From assembly GCA_028281425.1 (NCBI GenBank), contig JANQJX010000072.1, forward strand, positions 1-16,755: a DNA stretch of 16,755 bases. Direction: 5' to 3'. The notes under the pieces were generated by a model. It saw only the letters and a program-made list of their open reading frames with translations. It was not told the origin of the DNA and made no database searches. This DNA comes from Simkania sp. (GTDB lineage: Bacteria > Chlamydiota > Chlamydiia > Chlamydiales > Simkaniaceae). Positions 7,007-15,059 of the stretch are shown one piece after another (within the stretch, counting starts at the first letter, position 1; the number at the start of each line of letters is the position of its first letter). The position numbers were made by a program, and so were the translations under genes.

Positions 7007-7104
7007 ATTGGTTGATAAAAAATCTATGAATTTGCTACGATCATATCAGCAGATATTTTAAGATGTATGCAAGTAACGATTTACAAAATAGGCAATGATA
7101 AAAA

Positions 7105-8256
7105 ATGACAGACTATTACAGCACTTTAGGTGTCTCTAAAAATGCTACTGCAGATGAAATTAAAAAAGCTTATCGTAAGCTTGCTGTAAAGTATCATCCA
7201 GATAAAAATCCTGGAGACAAAAAAGCTGAAAGTCAATTTAAAAAAGTTTCTGAAGCTTATGAAGTCCTTAGTGATGATCAAAAACGTCAGATGTACGATC
7301 AATTTGGAGCCGATGCCTTGAAAGGAGGCGGAGTGGGGGGAGCTGCTGGAAATGGGGGTTTTTCTTCTATGGAAGAAGCTCTTCGTACCTTTATGGGGGC
7401 CTTTGGAGGAGCTGGAGGATCTGAAAGTATTTTCGATTCTTTTTTTGGTCAATCATATGGAGGAAGCCAAGAGCTTGCCCGTCAAGGAGTTAGCAAAAAA
7501 ACTCAAATCACAATCACTTTTGAAGAAGCGGCTCGAGGTGTTGAAAAAGAAATTGCCATTACCAAATATGTGCAATGCGAAAAATGTCATGGATCTGGAG
7601 CTCGCTCTCCTAAAGATCTCAAAAATTGTACAACATGCCATGGTTCAGGGTATCTGCAACAAACGCGTGGATTTTTCAGTATGTCAACCACATGTCCCCA
7701 TTGCCATGGTTCGGGGAAAGTGATTGCTGTTCCTTGTAATGAATGTCATGCTGTTGGAAAAATCAAGAAAAAAGAAAAAATCAAAGTGCCTATTCCTGCT
7801 GGAATTGAAGATGAAATGCGTTTAAAAATGAGTGGTCATGGAGATGCAGGAGAAGGAGGGGGTCCTAGTGGAGATCTCTATGTTTATATTCGAGTCACCC
7901 CCCATGATGTCTTTAAAAGAGATGGCGACGATCTCATTTTAACACTTCCTTTAACGATTACAGAAGCTTCCCTTGGATGCAAAAAAGAAATTCCGCGTCT
8001 TTTATCTAAAGCTCCTATTCGCTTGACAATTCCCAAAGGAACGCAAAATGGTAAAATTTTTCGCTTGAAAAATGAAGGATTGCCTAATGTTCATGGCCAT
8101 GGTAAAGGGGATCTTCTATTTCACATTCAAGTCGAAATTCCAGTGAACCTGTCTAAAGAACAAGAGTCTCTTTTAAATGCCTTTCAAAAAACTGAAAACT
8201 CAAGCAATTCTCCTCAAAAAAAATCTTTTCTAGATAAAATTAAGGTTTTTTTTTAA
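7105..8256 (+). CDS. dnaJ: chaperone DnaJ (Hsp40, type I)
   Basis: This 383-residue co-chaperone stimulates the ATPase of DnaK and delivers unfolded clients in the cytoplasm. The J domain (1-70) has HPD at 31-33. A glycine/phenylalanine-rich region follows (about 74-120), unusually rich in GG and containing FMGAFGG and FDSFFG. The zinc domain has four cysteine pairs: C158/C161, C175/C178, C197/C200 and C211/C214. The first three are full CxxCHGSG motifs, while the fourth is CNECHAVGK, keeping both cysteines but losing the first glycine. The C-terminal client-binding domains run from about 225 to 350 (GDLYVYIRVTPHDVFKRDGDDL). The Shine-Dalgarno before the ATG is weak. The length is normal, and the gene appears intact and functional. 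It is likely controlled by the CIRCE-like operator upstream. Confidence 0.97.
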   Translation: MTDYYSTLGVSKNATADEIKKAYRKLAVKYHPDKNPGDKKAESQFKKVSEAYEVLSDDQKRQMYDQFGADALKGGGVGGAAGNGGFSSMEEALRTFMGAFGGAGGSESIFDSFFGQSYGGSQELARQGVSKKTQITITFEEAARGVEKEIAITKYVQCEKCHGSGARSPKDLKNCTTCHGSGYLQQTRGFFSMSTTCPHCHGSGKVIAVPCNECHAVGKIKKKEKIKVPIPAGIEDEMRLKMSGHGDAGEGGGPSGDLYVYIRVTPHDVFKRDGDDLILTLPLTITEASLGCKKEIPRLLSKAPIRLTIPKGTQNGKIFRLKNEGLPNVHGHGKGDLLFHIQVEIPVNLSKEQESLLNAFQKTENSSNSPQKKSFLDKIKVFF

Positions 8257-8657
8257 TTTTTAAGAAAAAAACAAATATTAGTCATCCAGATAGAGCTTAT
8301 CAATACCTAAAAAGGCAAAATTGATCAAACTTCCATCTCCTTTTCTGACTGTTGAGGATGGGGCTTTAGCAGCTAACTCGCATTTCGCGTGCCCACTTTA
8401 GAAAAATTTTCCGATACATCTAATAAATTCTTTTAGGTGAGGTGACAACTCTACCCATTCGGGAATTTCTTAAGTCTTAAAAAACAATCTGTGTGCCTTT
8501 TCGAAAGAGGTGGCGTAAAATAGGGGCTAAAGCATCTCCATTTTATTTGCTTAAAGCCAACTATGTAGAGGTCTTACTTTGTATTGATATTGGAAAAAAA
8601 CAGTTTGTTTTAATGACAATTTTAGTTAAAATAGATTTTAAAGTTTTGGGCTTATAT
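8257..8657. other. intergenic region between dnaJ and the kinase gene
   Basis: About 400 bp without a gene that I can support. It holds copy 2 of the 97-bp repeat at 8413-8509. On the minus strand 8281-8397 is open for 39 codons without a start codon, which may be chance or the tail of a decayed gene. The kinase frame stays open upstream to a GTG at 8493 inside the repeat, but I prefer the ATG at 8658. Confidence 0.5.
8413..8509 (+). repeat. 97-bp dispersed repeat, copy 2
   Basis: This is the partner of 5499-5595, in inverted orientation, with 7 mismatches in 97 bases. It starts GATACATCTAATAAATTC and ends CCTTTTCGAAAGAG. It sits just upstream of the kinase gene in the same gene-relative orientation as copy 1 upstream of lon. 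Together the two copies bracket the tsaB-rpsU-dnaJ segment. Confidence 0.85.
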
Positions 8658-10082
8658 ATGAATTTAGTATCAAATAGTTTGTTTGATTCTTTTCAAAGAG
8701 TGACTGATTTTTTAATTTTTAATTTAAATCATATACACAATTTTTTTTATTCTTATTTAAATAAAACAAATTATTCCCCTTTAATTCTAAAGATCAATCA
8801 TGTTTTTTTCACTCAAAAAAATCATTGTTTTTTCTTTATGCAAAAAGATTGGTCTGAGAGTTCTTTCAAAGAAACTATGATTGAAGGAGAAGTAGAAAAG
8901 GTTTGGACGATTTTCAAGCCATTTTATAGCTGGTATAAAAGTCAAACGTATAGACCAATGACATTGGTTCTTCCAGAAAAAAAACAGATCAATATTTGGG
9001 TTAAGAAAGAATGTGTGCATCACTTTGAACAGGCCAAGTTAGTTAAACGGGTGGCTATTAAGTTAAAAAATCACAACATAGAACAAACAGAGATAGAAAA
9101 AACAGCTCAAAAAATAAGTTCCCTAATGATGAAAAATAAGCAGAAGACCGTTGAATATAAGGAGAAACTTGATTCAAATGGACGGCTAAAAAAAGGATAT
9201 ATCACTGTGCTCCGTGGAAGAAAGATGGTGTTACATTCTACGCAGAAGAAAGATAAAATCGGAGAAGGGGCATATAAAACGGTTTTTAGAAGTCACGCTT
9301 GGGAAATGGGATCAAATGCAAATGATGACAAGGAAAGTCATGTTGCTGATCAAAGAATTATTGGAACAAAGGATATCCGTGTATGTTTAAAAGAAGATGA
9401 CAACCTGGCTCTTTTAAAAAAAAAATTAAAGAGTCAAAATCTCGTTGACCCCAGCATCTCTCGTTTTATTTTTAAAAAAGATGGAAAAGAGCGTCTTGTG
9501 ATCACAACAACTCTTTATCAGTGTGATCTTGAAAAACGATTAAACGATACAAATAGTTCTCTTTCTATCGATCAAAAACTCCTTTTTTTAAAACAGATCA
9601 TAGATGCTCTACGTTTTTTGCATAACGAGGGTAAAGTGCATTGCGATGTAAAACCTTGCAATATTTTCATTAAACGTGATGAAAACGGAAAAGAGAGGTG
9701 CTATCTTGCAGATATCGGACAGATGGAAAATAGAGGAAGTCAAGGGCGATTTTATGGGACAAGGGGTTACAAGCCTCCTGAAGTTCTAGGAAAATTTTTG
9801 GTCATAAGAGAGGCTCAAGCAGATATTTATGCTTTGGGTGTGACAGCCTATCACATGTTCTCTTCAACGTCGTGTAGTGTGCCTGATGATGAAAGTGAGC
9901 GTTTTAAAGAAAAAGAATGGGATCATCATGACCCTGTAATAACTGAGATTCAAGAGAAGGTTATCAAGCCTTGTCTACAATTCAATCCAAAGGATAGAAT
10001 TTCTCTAAATCAATTAGAAGAAAGAGTGGATGCTATTCGTCGTTCCATACTTCTTCAAAATAGCCAAGAACTCAGTGCCTAA
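8658..10082 (+). CDS. Hanks-type serine/threonine protein kinase with unrecognised N-terminal half
   Basis: With ATG 8658 the protein has 474 residues. The C-terminal half is a protein kinase: glycine loop KIGEGAYKTVF (200-210), candidate ATP lysine K245 in RVCLKED, catalytic loop HCDVKPCN (328-335; HRD is HCD, but the D, K and N needed for catalysis are kept), metal motif DIG (352-354) for DFG, GTRGYKPPE (367-375) for the APE segment, and DIYALGV (389-395). All catalytic residues are present, so it is probably active. Residues 1-195 match no family I know; they are aromatic-rich, with no clear signal peptide or transmembrane helix. The frame is open back to a GTG at 8493 inside the repeat, but the first 55 codons look like extra sequence. 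The DNA of the first 250 codons is markedly AT-rich compared with its neighbours, hinting at separate ancestry. Chlamydial kinases such as Pkn5 are encoded just before the T3SS secretin gene; the same order holds here. It could be a secreted effector. Confidence 0.85.
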   Translation: MNLVSNSLFDSFQRVTDFLIFNLNHIHNFFYSYLNKTNYSPLILKINHVFFTQKNHCFFFMQKDWSESSFKETMIEGEVEKVWTIFKPFYSWYKSQTYRPMTLVLPEKKQINIWVKKECVHHFEQAKLVKRVAIKLKNHNIEQTEIEKTAQKISSLMMKNKQKTVEYKEKLDSNGRLKKGYITVLRGRKMVLHSTQKKDKIGEGAYKTVFRSHAWEMGSNANDDKESHVADQRIIGTKDIRVCLKEDDNLALLKKKLKSQNLVDPSISRFIFKKDGKERLVITTTLYQCDLEKRLNDTNSSLSIDQKLLFLKQIIDALRFLHNEGKVHCDVKPCNIFIKRDENGKERCYLADIGQMENRGSQGRFYGTRGYKPPEVLGKFLVIREAQADIYALGVTAYHMFSSTSCSVPDDESERFKEKEWDHHDPVITEIQEKVIKPCLQFNPKDRISLNQLEERVDAIRRSILLQNSQELSA

Positions 10083-10183
10083 ATTCAGGAATCGATGGAT
10101 CCAATTTTTTCTACTACCCTAAAAATCTCATTACTGTTTTAATGGTTTTTTACATGTGCTCCTTTTTTTGGTAGGGGGCTGCC

Positions 10184-10223
10184 TTGACCTGAAAAATTTT
10201 TCGGATCAATTGGGTTTTTTTTT
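10184..10223 (+). terminator. possible rho-independent terminator of the kinase gene
   Basis: A 26-bp imperfect palindrome, TTGACCTGAAAAA then TTTTTCGGATCAA (11 of 13 paired), is followed after five bases by nine consecutive T (10215-10223). The stem is AT-rich and the gap before the T tract is not ideal, so the call is tentative. It would isolate the kinase transcript from the secretin operon. Confidence 0.35.
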
Positions 10224-10425
10224 CGAAAATTGTGAAAGCTGCAAATTCACACACTCTTGAGAGCAAAAGGATTTAAGATTTTCGCAAACCTAAGGAGAAA
10301 AGATCCTTAGAGAGGATCCTTTTCCAGTTCTAGGCAGTCCCGTTAGGGAAGAGGGTGCTATTTAAATGCTCTTTATCATTTGTGAAGAGGTTTTGAAGGG
10401 ATTCATTCATCACCATTCCCTTTCT

Positions 10426-10455
10426 TTGACATGATATGAAATGAGATTTTACGAT
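10426..10455 (+). promoter_or_regulatory. possible promoter of the secretin operon
   Basis: A perfect TTGACA (10426-10431) is followed after 18 bases by TACGAT (10450-10455, 4/6 to TATAAT). Transcription would begin near 10462, after the first in-frame ATG (10458) and before the second (10473), which would make the second ATG the real start. Confidence 0.35.
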
Positions 10456-10472
10456 TCATGCTAAAGTTTTCA

Positions 10473-13400
10473 ATGAAAAATAGGCCTTCATATTATCTCT
10501 TTTTCTATCTTTTTTATTTTTCATTTTTTACGTGTTTCCTATTTGGAGCTTCTTCAAGTGATGCCTCTTTTAACCCTTCGGATGAAGGTTATGGAGTTGA
10601 GATGGGTTTAATCCCTTCTGAAAAAGAGCCCTCTTTTACGATTAATTTTAATAATGTGTCCATCATTGAATACATTAAATTTGTCAGTAAAATTTCGAAA
10701 CTCAATTTCATTTACAAAGAAAATGAGCTCAATTTTAATGTAACCATTGTCTCTGAAGAGCCTACCTCTCTTGCAAATGTGAAATCAGCTCTTGTTCAGG
10801 TGCTTAAAATCAATGGATTTGGTCTCATTGAGCAGGGGAATAATGTGATTATTACCTCATCGGAAAAAGGTCGGCAAATTGCAACCGTTGTTTCTAAAGA
10901 AAATCCTCTTGAAAAGGGAGCGCAAGTCCCTCCTATCGTGACGCGTGTTTTTAAAATCAATAATGCAAATCCTTCTCTTTTAGGAAGGCTTTTGACACCT
11001 CTTCTTTCACAAGATGCGATTTTAGAAGTTTCTTCTGAAACACGTCGTATGATCATTACTGATATTACCCAAAATATTGAGCAAGTGCAAAAACTGATGC
11101 TCAGTTTAGATGTTCCGAAAGCCCCATTTAATATTGATTCTTATGTGACAAAAAACAATGTTCCAAGTGGTATCATTCCATTTGCCAAGCAAATTATTGA
11201 GCCTCTTTCTGAGGGTAATCCTGTCATTTTTGTTGGACAAAAAGAAACAAATACCATTTTTGTTGTGTCAACACCTTTTTTGATTGAAAAAGCACTGATG
11301 ATTTTAGAAGATCTTGATTCTCCACCTTCTTTAACGAAAAGATTTCAAGGGCCTATGACAGGGCAAAATGTTTTGCTCTATCACATTCAGAATAAATCTG
11401 CTGAAGTTTTGCAAGCAGGAGTCCAAGAAATTGTGCAACATTTACAAGAATTAGGACCTTCTTCGCAAGACCTTGTTCAAACTCTTCAGTCGATGCGCTA
11501 TATTCGTCAAAGTCATTCCCTCTTTTTTACTGGAGATTCAGAATCTTTGACCGAAGTGAAATCCATTTTAATTTCTTTAGACATGCCTTTTTCTAAGGAA
11601 GAACTTGAATTTGATGAAGGGCAATTTTATATCTATCCCATTCAAAATGGAACTGAAGAGCAAATTAAAGCCTCTTTGGAAAAGTTTGTAAGCAATTTAA
11701 AGGATTCAGCACATCCCGATGAAGGATTGATCAAAGCGATTGAGAAGATGAAATGGATCAAAGAAAATAATTCACTCATGTTTACAGGGGATCAAGCCTC
11801 TCTTGATAAACTCAGTCAGGTTTTACCGACCTTTGATACACCGTTTTATCAGGGGAAAACAGCTTCTCGCCTCCCTCTTAGCAATGATTTTTATGTGTAT
11901 CATCCAAAATTTCAAGATGGAAAGGCTCTTTTACATCAAGTACAAGATGTCTATTCGACCTTAAAGAATGCTGGGTTAAGTGACCCTGCTTTTTTAAATA
12001 CCCTCAATTCAGCAAAATGGGTCTCTTCTACAAATTCACTGATTTTCACAGGAGATACTTCTTCTCTTGATCGTATTCATGCGTTGATGGGTCTTATGGA
12101 TTATCAAGAGGTTTCCATCCCTAAAGAGAATCAAACGATCTACATGTATCAAATTCAATATAATGAGCCAAAATATGTTGAAGAAGGATTAAAAAAAATT
12201 GCAAACTCCCTTCCCAGTGATGAAGATTTTGTTCATGCGATTGATAACATGAAGTATGTGAGTCAATCAAAGACATTTATTTTTCGAGCTCTTCCCGAAA
12301 CAATTGAGCGTATTAAAAAAGTGCTTTTGGGTTTAGATTCCTCTAAATTGGCGGAATCAGAAGCCACTTATACTGTGTATAAGCTTAAAAATGCTAAAGG
12401 ATCTTTTGTATTAAGAGAACTTGAGCAAACAGCAAAAACCCTTTCGAAGGGGAATGTTAAAGAAAAAGATCTGATTCAGGCAATTCAAAATATTCAGTGG
12501 AATGAAAAGACAAATTCTCTTGTTTTAACCGGATCTCCTGATGTTTTAGAAAAGCTCAAATTGATGATTGCCGAGTATGATATTCCCCATGAAGAAGGAG
12601 AAAAAACTTCTCAGTTTTTTGTCTATCGAAATCAAGCGATGCCGATGTCTGAATTTCAAAAAGTCATTTTCAAAGCTGCTGATGAAATGGAAAGTTCAGG
12701 ACTTCAAGATCCTTCTTTGATTAAGGCACTCCGTTCTGCAAAAATCATTTCTGATGGGGAAGCTCTTATTTTTACTGGAACTCCTAAGGCGATTACGAAA
12801 TTACATACCGTGCTCCCAAACTTAGAAAAACAGGCCCAAAAACCCAATCAGGTTTATCTCTTTACACCGAAAATTCGCTCTCCAAAAGAAATTATTCAAG
12901 AAGCTAATCAAACAGCAAGTGAAATGGAATCTTCACATTTTGCTGATTCTGCTCTTATTTTGGCTTTTCGTTCGGGTAAAATTGTGGGGTATGGGAAGTC
13001 GGTTCTCTTTACAGGAACGCCTGATGCCATTGAAAAAATTCAGGAGATGATTCCAACTTTTGACATTGGAAAAAAAGAGATGTTAACTTCTGAATTTTTT
13101 GTCTATAAACCCCAAAATATTTCAGCTCAAGAACTACAAAAGCATGCGGAAACAGTTGCAAAGCAAATGAAAAGCTCAGGGCTTTCTGATCCTGATTTGA
13201 TTAGATGTTTGAGTAGTACGAAGCTTGTTTCTCATGATGCAGCCCTTCTTTTTACGGGAACAGCTGAATCCATTGAGAAATTGAAAGAGCTTCTTCCCAG
13301 CTTAGATCAATTTAAAGAAACAGATATTAAACAGCCTGCTAAAACTTCTTTCTTTATCTATAAGATTAAGTATGTTTCAGGAGGTGTTTTGATGAATTAT

Positions 13401-15059
13401 TTACGCTCAATGGCAGCCGATCTTCAACGTGCAGGCTCTGGTGATATTGGAGTGATTCATGCTTTGAATAATATGCGTTATGTCAAAAAGACAAATGCCA
13501 TTATCTTTACGGGAACCCCTTCTGTCTTAGACCATGTCAAAAAAATCATTGTTCAATTTGATGTTCCAGCAATGTCTCAGGAAGAAGAGCCTATTCGCTC
13601 CGTATCTGGTTTTCTTATTTATTCACCTAAATATATCCCAGGGCAGCAACTGATTGCGATTTTAAGAGATTTTGAGCAAAATCTCTTGAATTCAGGGATT
13701 GAAGAACCCGATCTTTTTGATGTAATTAATAATTTAAAGTGGATGGATAGCACTGCTTCTATTCTTATTTCTGGAGATGAAGCATCCAATCAAAGAGTTT
13801 TAGAAATTCTTGAGCGTTTTGATACTCCTCAGAAAGGATCTTCTCAAGAGCCAAAAAGAGATATCGAGCATTTTGATGACCTCAGCTTTTTGATTTATAA
13901 GTTGCAGTACCACTCTGGGGTTGAAATCCAAAGTTCTCTTCAGCTTATTGGGCAAGAGTTGTCTCGTATAAAAGGGGATCAATTGAATCACGATCTTGTG
14001 GAATCGATCCAAGCTCTTCAATGGGTTGAAGTGACTAATTCTCTTATCACAACAGGAAAACCAGCCACTCTTGCAAAATTGAGAGAGCTCATTAAAAGTA
14101 TTGATATCCCATTGACACAAGTTTTTGTCGAAGTCCTTGTGATCGAAACAAACTTGTCAAATAGTTTAAACTTTGGTTTGCGTTGGGGCTCCCAAGGAAA
14201 CTATCGGGATAAATTTGCTTATGGAGTGGGAGCATATCCTCAATCGACGCAAACGTTTACAGATGAATTAGCCAGTTTTAATAAAAATCTTTCAAGCATT
14301 AGCGCGACTACAACTCCAACTGGGACCATGTTTGATCCTGCAAGCGGATTTAGCTTAGGTGTGATTGGAGATATCATTCTTCATAAAGGGAAAAGTTATT
14401 TTGCTCTCGGGTCACTTATCGATGCGATACAAGGGGATTCTAATAGCACCGTTGCTTTAAATCAAAAGGTCATTACCCAAGATAATAAGAATTCCACACT
14501 CTTTGTGGGACAAAATGTTCCTTATACGGGATCTATCATCACAAGCACATCTAATACAATTACTTCAAGTTCTAATCTTGAATATCGAGATGTGGGTGTG
14601 AGTTTGAGTATTACTCCACAAGTCAGTGGTGATAATTTAATAACCCTTAACATTAATGAAGAAATCTCAGAGGTTATTTCAAGAGATGATGAGAGTTCTA
14701 CTTCTTCAGATAGTCTAGTAGGAATCACAACAAATAAAACGACAACTCAAACCCAGGTCACTCTTCCTGACCGTTCTTTTCTTGTATTAAGCGGTCAGAT
14801 TAATAATAGTAAATCGACCCTTAGTACAGGGATTCCTTGTTTGGGAGGACTCCCTGTTGTAGGAGCTGCTTTTCAACAAAATGATACTCTTAAAAACAAT
14901 ACTTGTATTCTGATTTTTGTCCGTCCTCATATTGTTAAATCATTTGAGGAATACAAAAAAATTACGAAAAGACAAGAAGATCTTCATAGGCATCAAACGG
15001 ATGATGAAGAAAGTTATGATGAGGGACTAGAACTTGTCAAAACGCCCGATGATTATTAG
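10473..15059 (+). CDS. giant outer-membrane secretin (T2SS GspD / T3SS SctC type) with 13 N1-like modules
   Basis: This 1528-residue protein (1533 if the ATG at 10458 is used; positions here count from 10458) has a signal peptide at about 6-31 (hydrophobic FFYLFYFSFFTCFLFGAS). An N0 domain follows at 59-136 (FTINFNNVSIIEYIKFVSKIS) and a canonical N1 at 161-220. A degenerate short module lies at 223-288 and then 11 tandem modules of 70-76 residues run from 303 to 1218. Each reads as a xFxIYxxK strand, a helix, a D-L-I-x-A-I-x-x-M-K-W helix, TNSLIFTG, and a helix ending LxxLD. The outer-membrane barrel/gate domain is 1219-1492 (VFVEVLVIE, LNFGLRWG, VITQDNKNSTLFVGQNVPY, VGVSLSITPQV, LPDRSFLVLSGQI, GIPCLGGLPVVGAAF, LIFVRPHIV), with an acidic tail to the end. 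Usual GspD proteins have N0-N3 and 600-750 residues. The core reads as T2SS-like (FVGQNVPY), while the upstream kinase recalls pkn5-sctC, so the system is left open. The stop overlaps the next gene. Confidence 0.9.
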   Translation: MKNRPSYYLFFYLFYFSFFTCFLFGASSSDASFNPSDEGYGVEMGLIPSEKEPSFTINFNNVSIIEYIKFVSKISKLNFIYKENELNFNVTIVSEEPTSLANVKSALVQVLKINGFGLIEQGNNVIITSSEKGRQIATVVSKENPLEKGAQVPPIVTRVFKINNANPSLLGRLLTPLLSQDAILEVSSETRRMIITDITQNIEQVQKLMLSLDVPKAPFNIDSYVTKNNVPSGIIPFAKQIIEPLSEGNPVIFVGQKETNTIFVVSTPFLIEKALMILEDLDSPPSLTKRFQGPMTGQNVLLYHIQNKSAEVLQAGVQEIVQHLQELGPSSQDLVQTLQSMRYIRQSHSLFFTGDSESLTEVKSILISLDMPFSKEELEFDEGQFYIYPIQNGTEEQIKASLEKFVSNLKDSAHPDEGLIKAIEKMKWIKENNSLMFTGDQASLDKLSQVLPTFDTPFYQGKTASRLPLSNDFYVYHPKFQDGKALLHQVQDVYSTLKNAGLSDPAFLNTLNSAKWVSSTNSLIFTGDTSSLDRIHALMGLMDYQEVSIPKENQTIYMYQIQYNEPKYVEEGLKKIANSLPSDEDFVHAIDNMKYVSQSKTFIFRALPETIERIKKVLLGLDSSKLAESEATYTVYKLKNAKGSFVLRELEQTAKTLSKGNVKEKDLIQAIQNIQWNEKTNSLVLTGSPDVLEKLKLMIAEYDIPHEEGEKTSQFFVYRNQAMPMSEFQKVIFKAADEMESSGLQDPSLIKALRSAKIISDGEALIFTGTPKAITKLHTVLPNLEKQAQKPNQVYLFTPKIRSPKEIIQEANQTASEMESSHFADSALILAFRSGKIVGYGKSVLFTGTPDAIEKIQEMIPTFDIGKKEMLTSEFFVYKPQNISAQELQKHAETVAKQMKSSGLSDPDLIRCLSSTKLVSHDAALLFTGTAESIEKLKELLPSLDQFKETDIKQPAKTSFFIYKIKYVSGGVLMNYLRSMAADLQRAGSGDIGVIHALNNMRYVKKTNAIIFTGTPSVLDHVKKIIVQFDVPAMSQEEEPIRSVSGFLIYSPKYIPGQQLIAILRDFEQNLLNSGIEEPDLFDVINNLKWMDSTASILISGDEASNQRVLEILERFDTPQKGSSQEPKRDIEHFDDLSFLIYKLQYHSGVEIQSSLQLIGQELSRIKGDQLNHDLVESIQALQWVEVTNSLITTGKPATLAKLRELIKSIDIPLTQVFVEVLVIETNLSNSLNFGLRWGSQGNYRDKFAYGVGAYPQSTQTFTDELASFNKNLSSISATTTPTGTMFDPASGFSLGVIGDIILHKGKSYFALGSLIDAIQGDSNSTVALNQKVITQDNKNSTLFVGQNVPYTGSIITSTSNTITSSSNLEYRDVGVSLSITPQVSGDNLITLNINEEISEVISRDDESSTSSDSLVGITTNKTTTQTQVTLPDRSFLVLSGQINNSKSTLSTGIPCLGGLPVVGAAFQQNDTLKNNTCILIFVRPHIVKSFEEYKKITKRQEDLHRHQTDDEESYDEGLELVKTPDDY
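11364..14111 (+). repeat. 11 tandem N1-like protein modules inside the secretin gene
   Basis: Module boundaries in nucleotides are about 11364-11588, 11622-11846, 11886-12104, 12129-12338, 12363-12587, 12612-12827, 12849-13064, 13092-13307, 13347-13568, 13608-13829 and 13884-14111. They are separated by linkers of 7-18 residues. The most constant part is the (T/A)(N/A)SL(I/L)FTG strand followed by a helix (six units read FTGD or FTGT). Modules 6-8 of this series (12612-13307) form a closer subgroup sharing EMxSSxxxDPxLI and FFVY at the first strand. Confidence 0.85.

Larger units (their letters stand above)
10083..10472. other. intergenic region between kinase and secretin genes
   Basis: This stretch of about 390 bp carries no gene that I can support. 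It contains a candidate terminator for the kinase gene (10184-10223), a short hairpin CTAAGGA/TCCTTAG (10290-10296 and 10304-10310) that overlaps a second possible pairing of GATCC with GGATC (10302-10306 with 10314-10318), and a candidate promoter (10426-10455). Confidence 0.5.

Noticed and set aside
5838..7070. Short repeated string TTTAAGATGTATGC / TTTTAAGATGTATGC at about 5838 and 7056
   Set aside because: Thirteen to fourteen shared bases in AT-rich intergenic DNA, with no further similarity around them; not enough to call a shared control site.
8281..8397. 39 open codons on the minus strand ending GIDKLYLDD before a stop, resembling a protein C-terminus
   Set aside because: There is no usable start codon, the upstream frame is closed by TAA at 8398-8400, and I recognise no family. 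An open run of this length is not rare in the window.
8493..8657. 55-codon N-terminal extension of the kinase from a GTG inside the 97-bp repeat
   Set aside because: The extension would begin within a repeat that is non-coding in its other copy, and nothing in it resembles a domain; the ATG at 8658 is simpler, although its ribosome binding site is weak.
10290..10323. Two mutually exclusive hairpins (CTAAGGA/TCCTTAG and GATCC/GGATC) suggesting an attenuator before the secretin gene
   Set aside because: No leader peptide, no T tract and no consensus riboswitch are visible; short pairings like this arise easily.
10473..15059. Naming the secretin gspD or sctC outright
   Set aside because: Core motifs favour GspD and gene order favours SctC; without a tree the symbol would be a guess.
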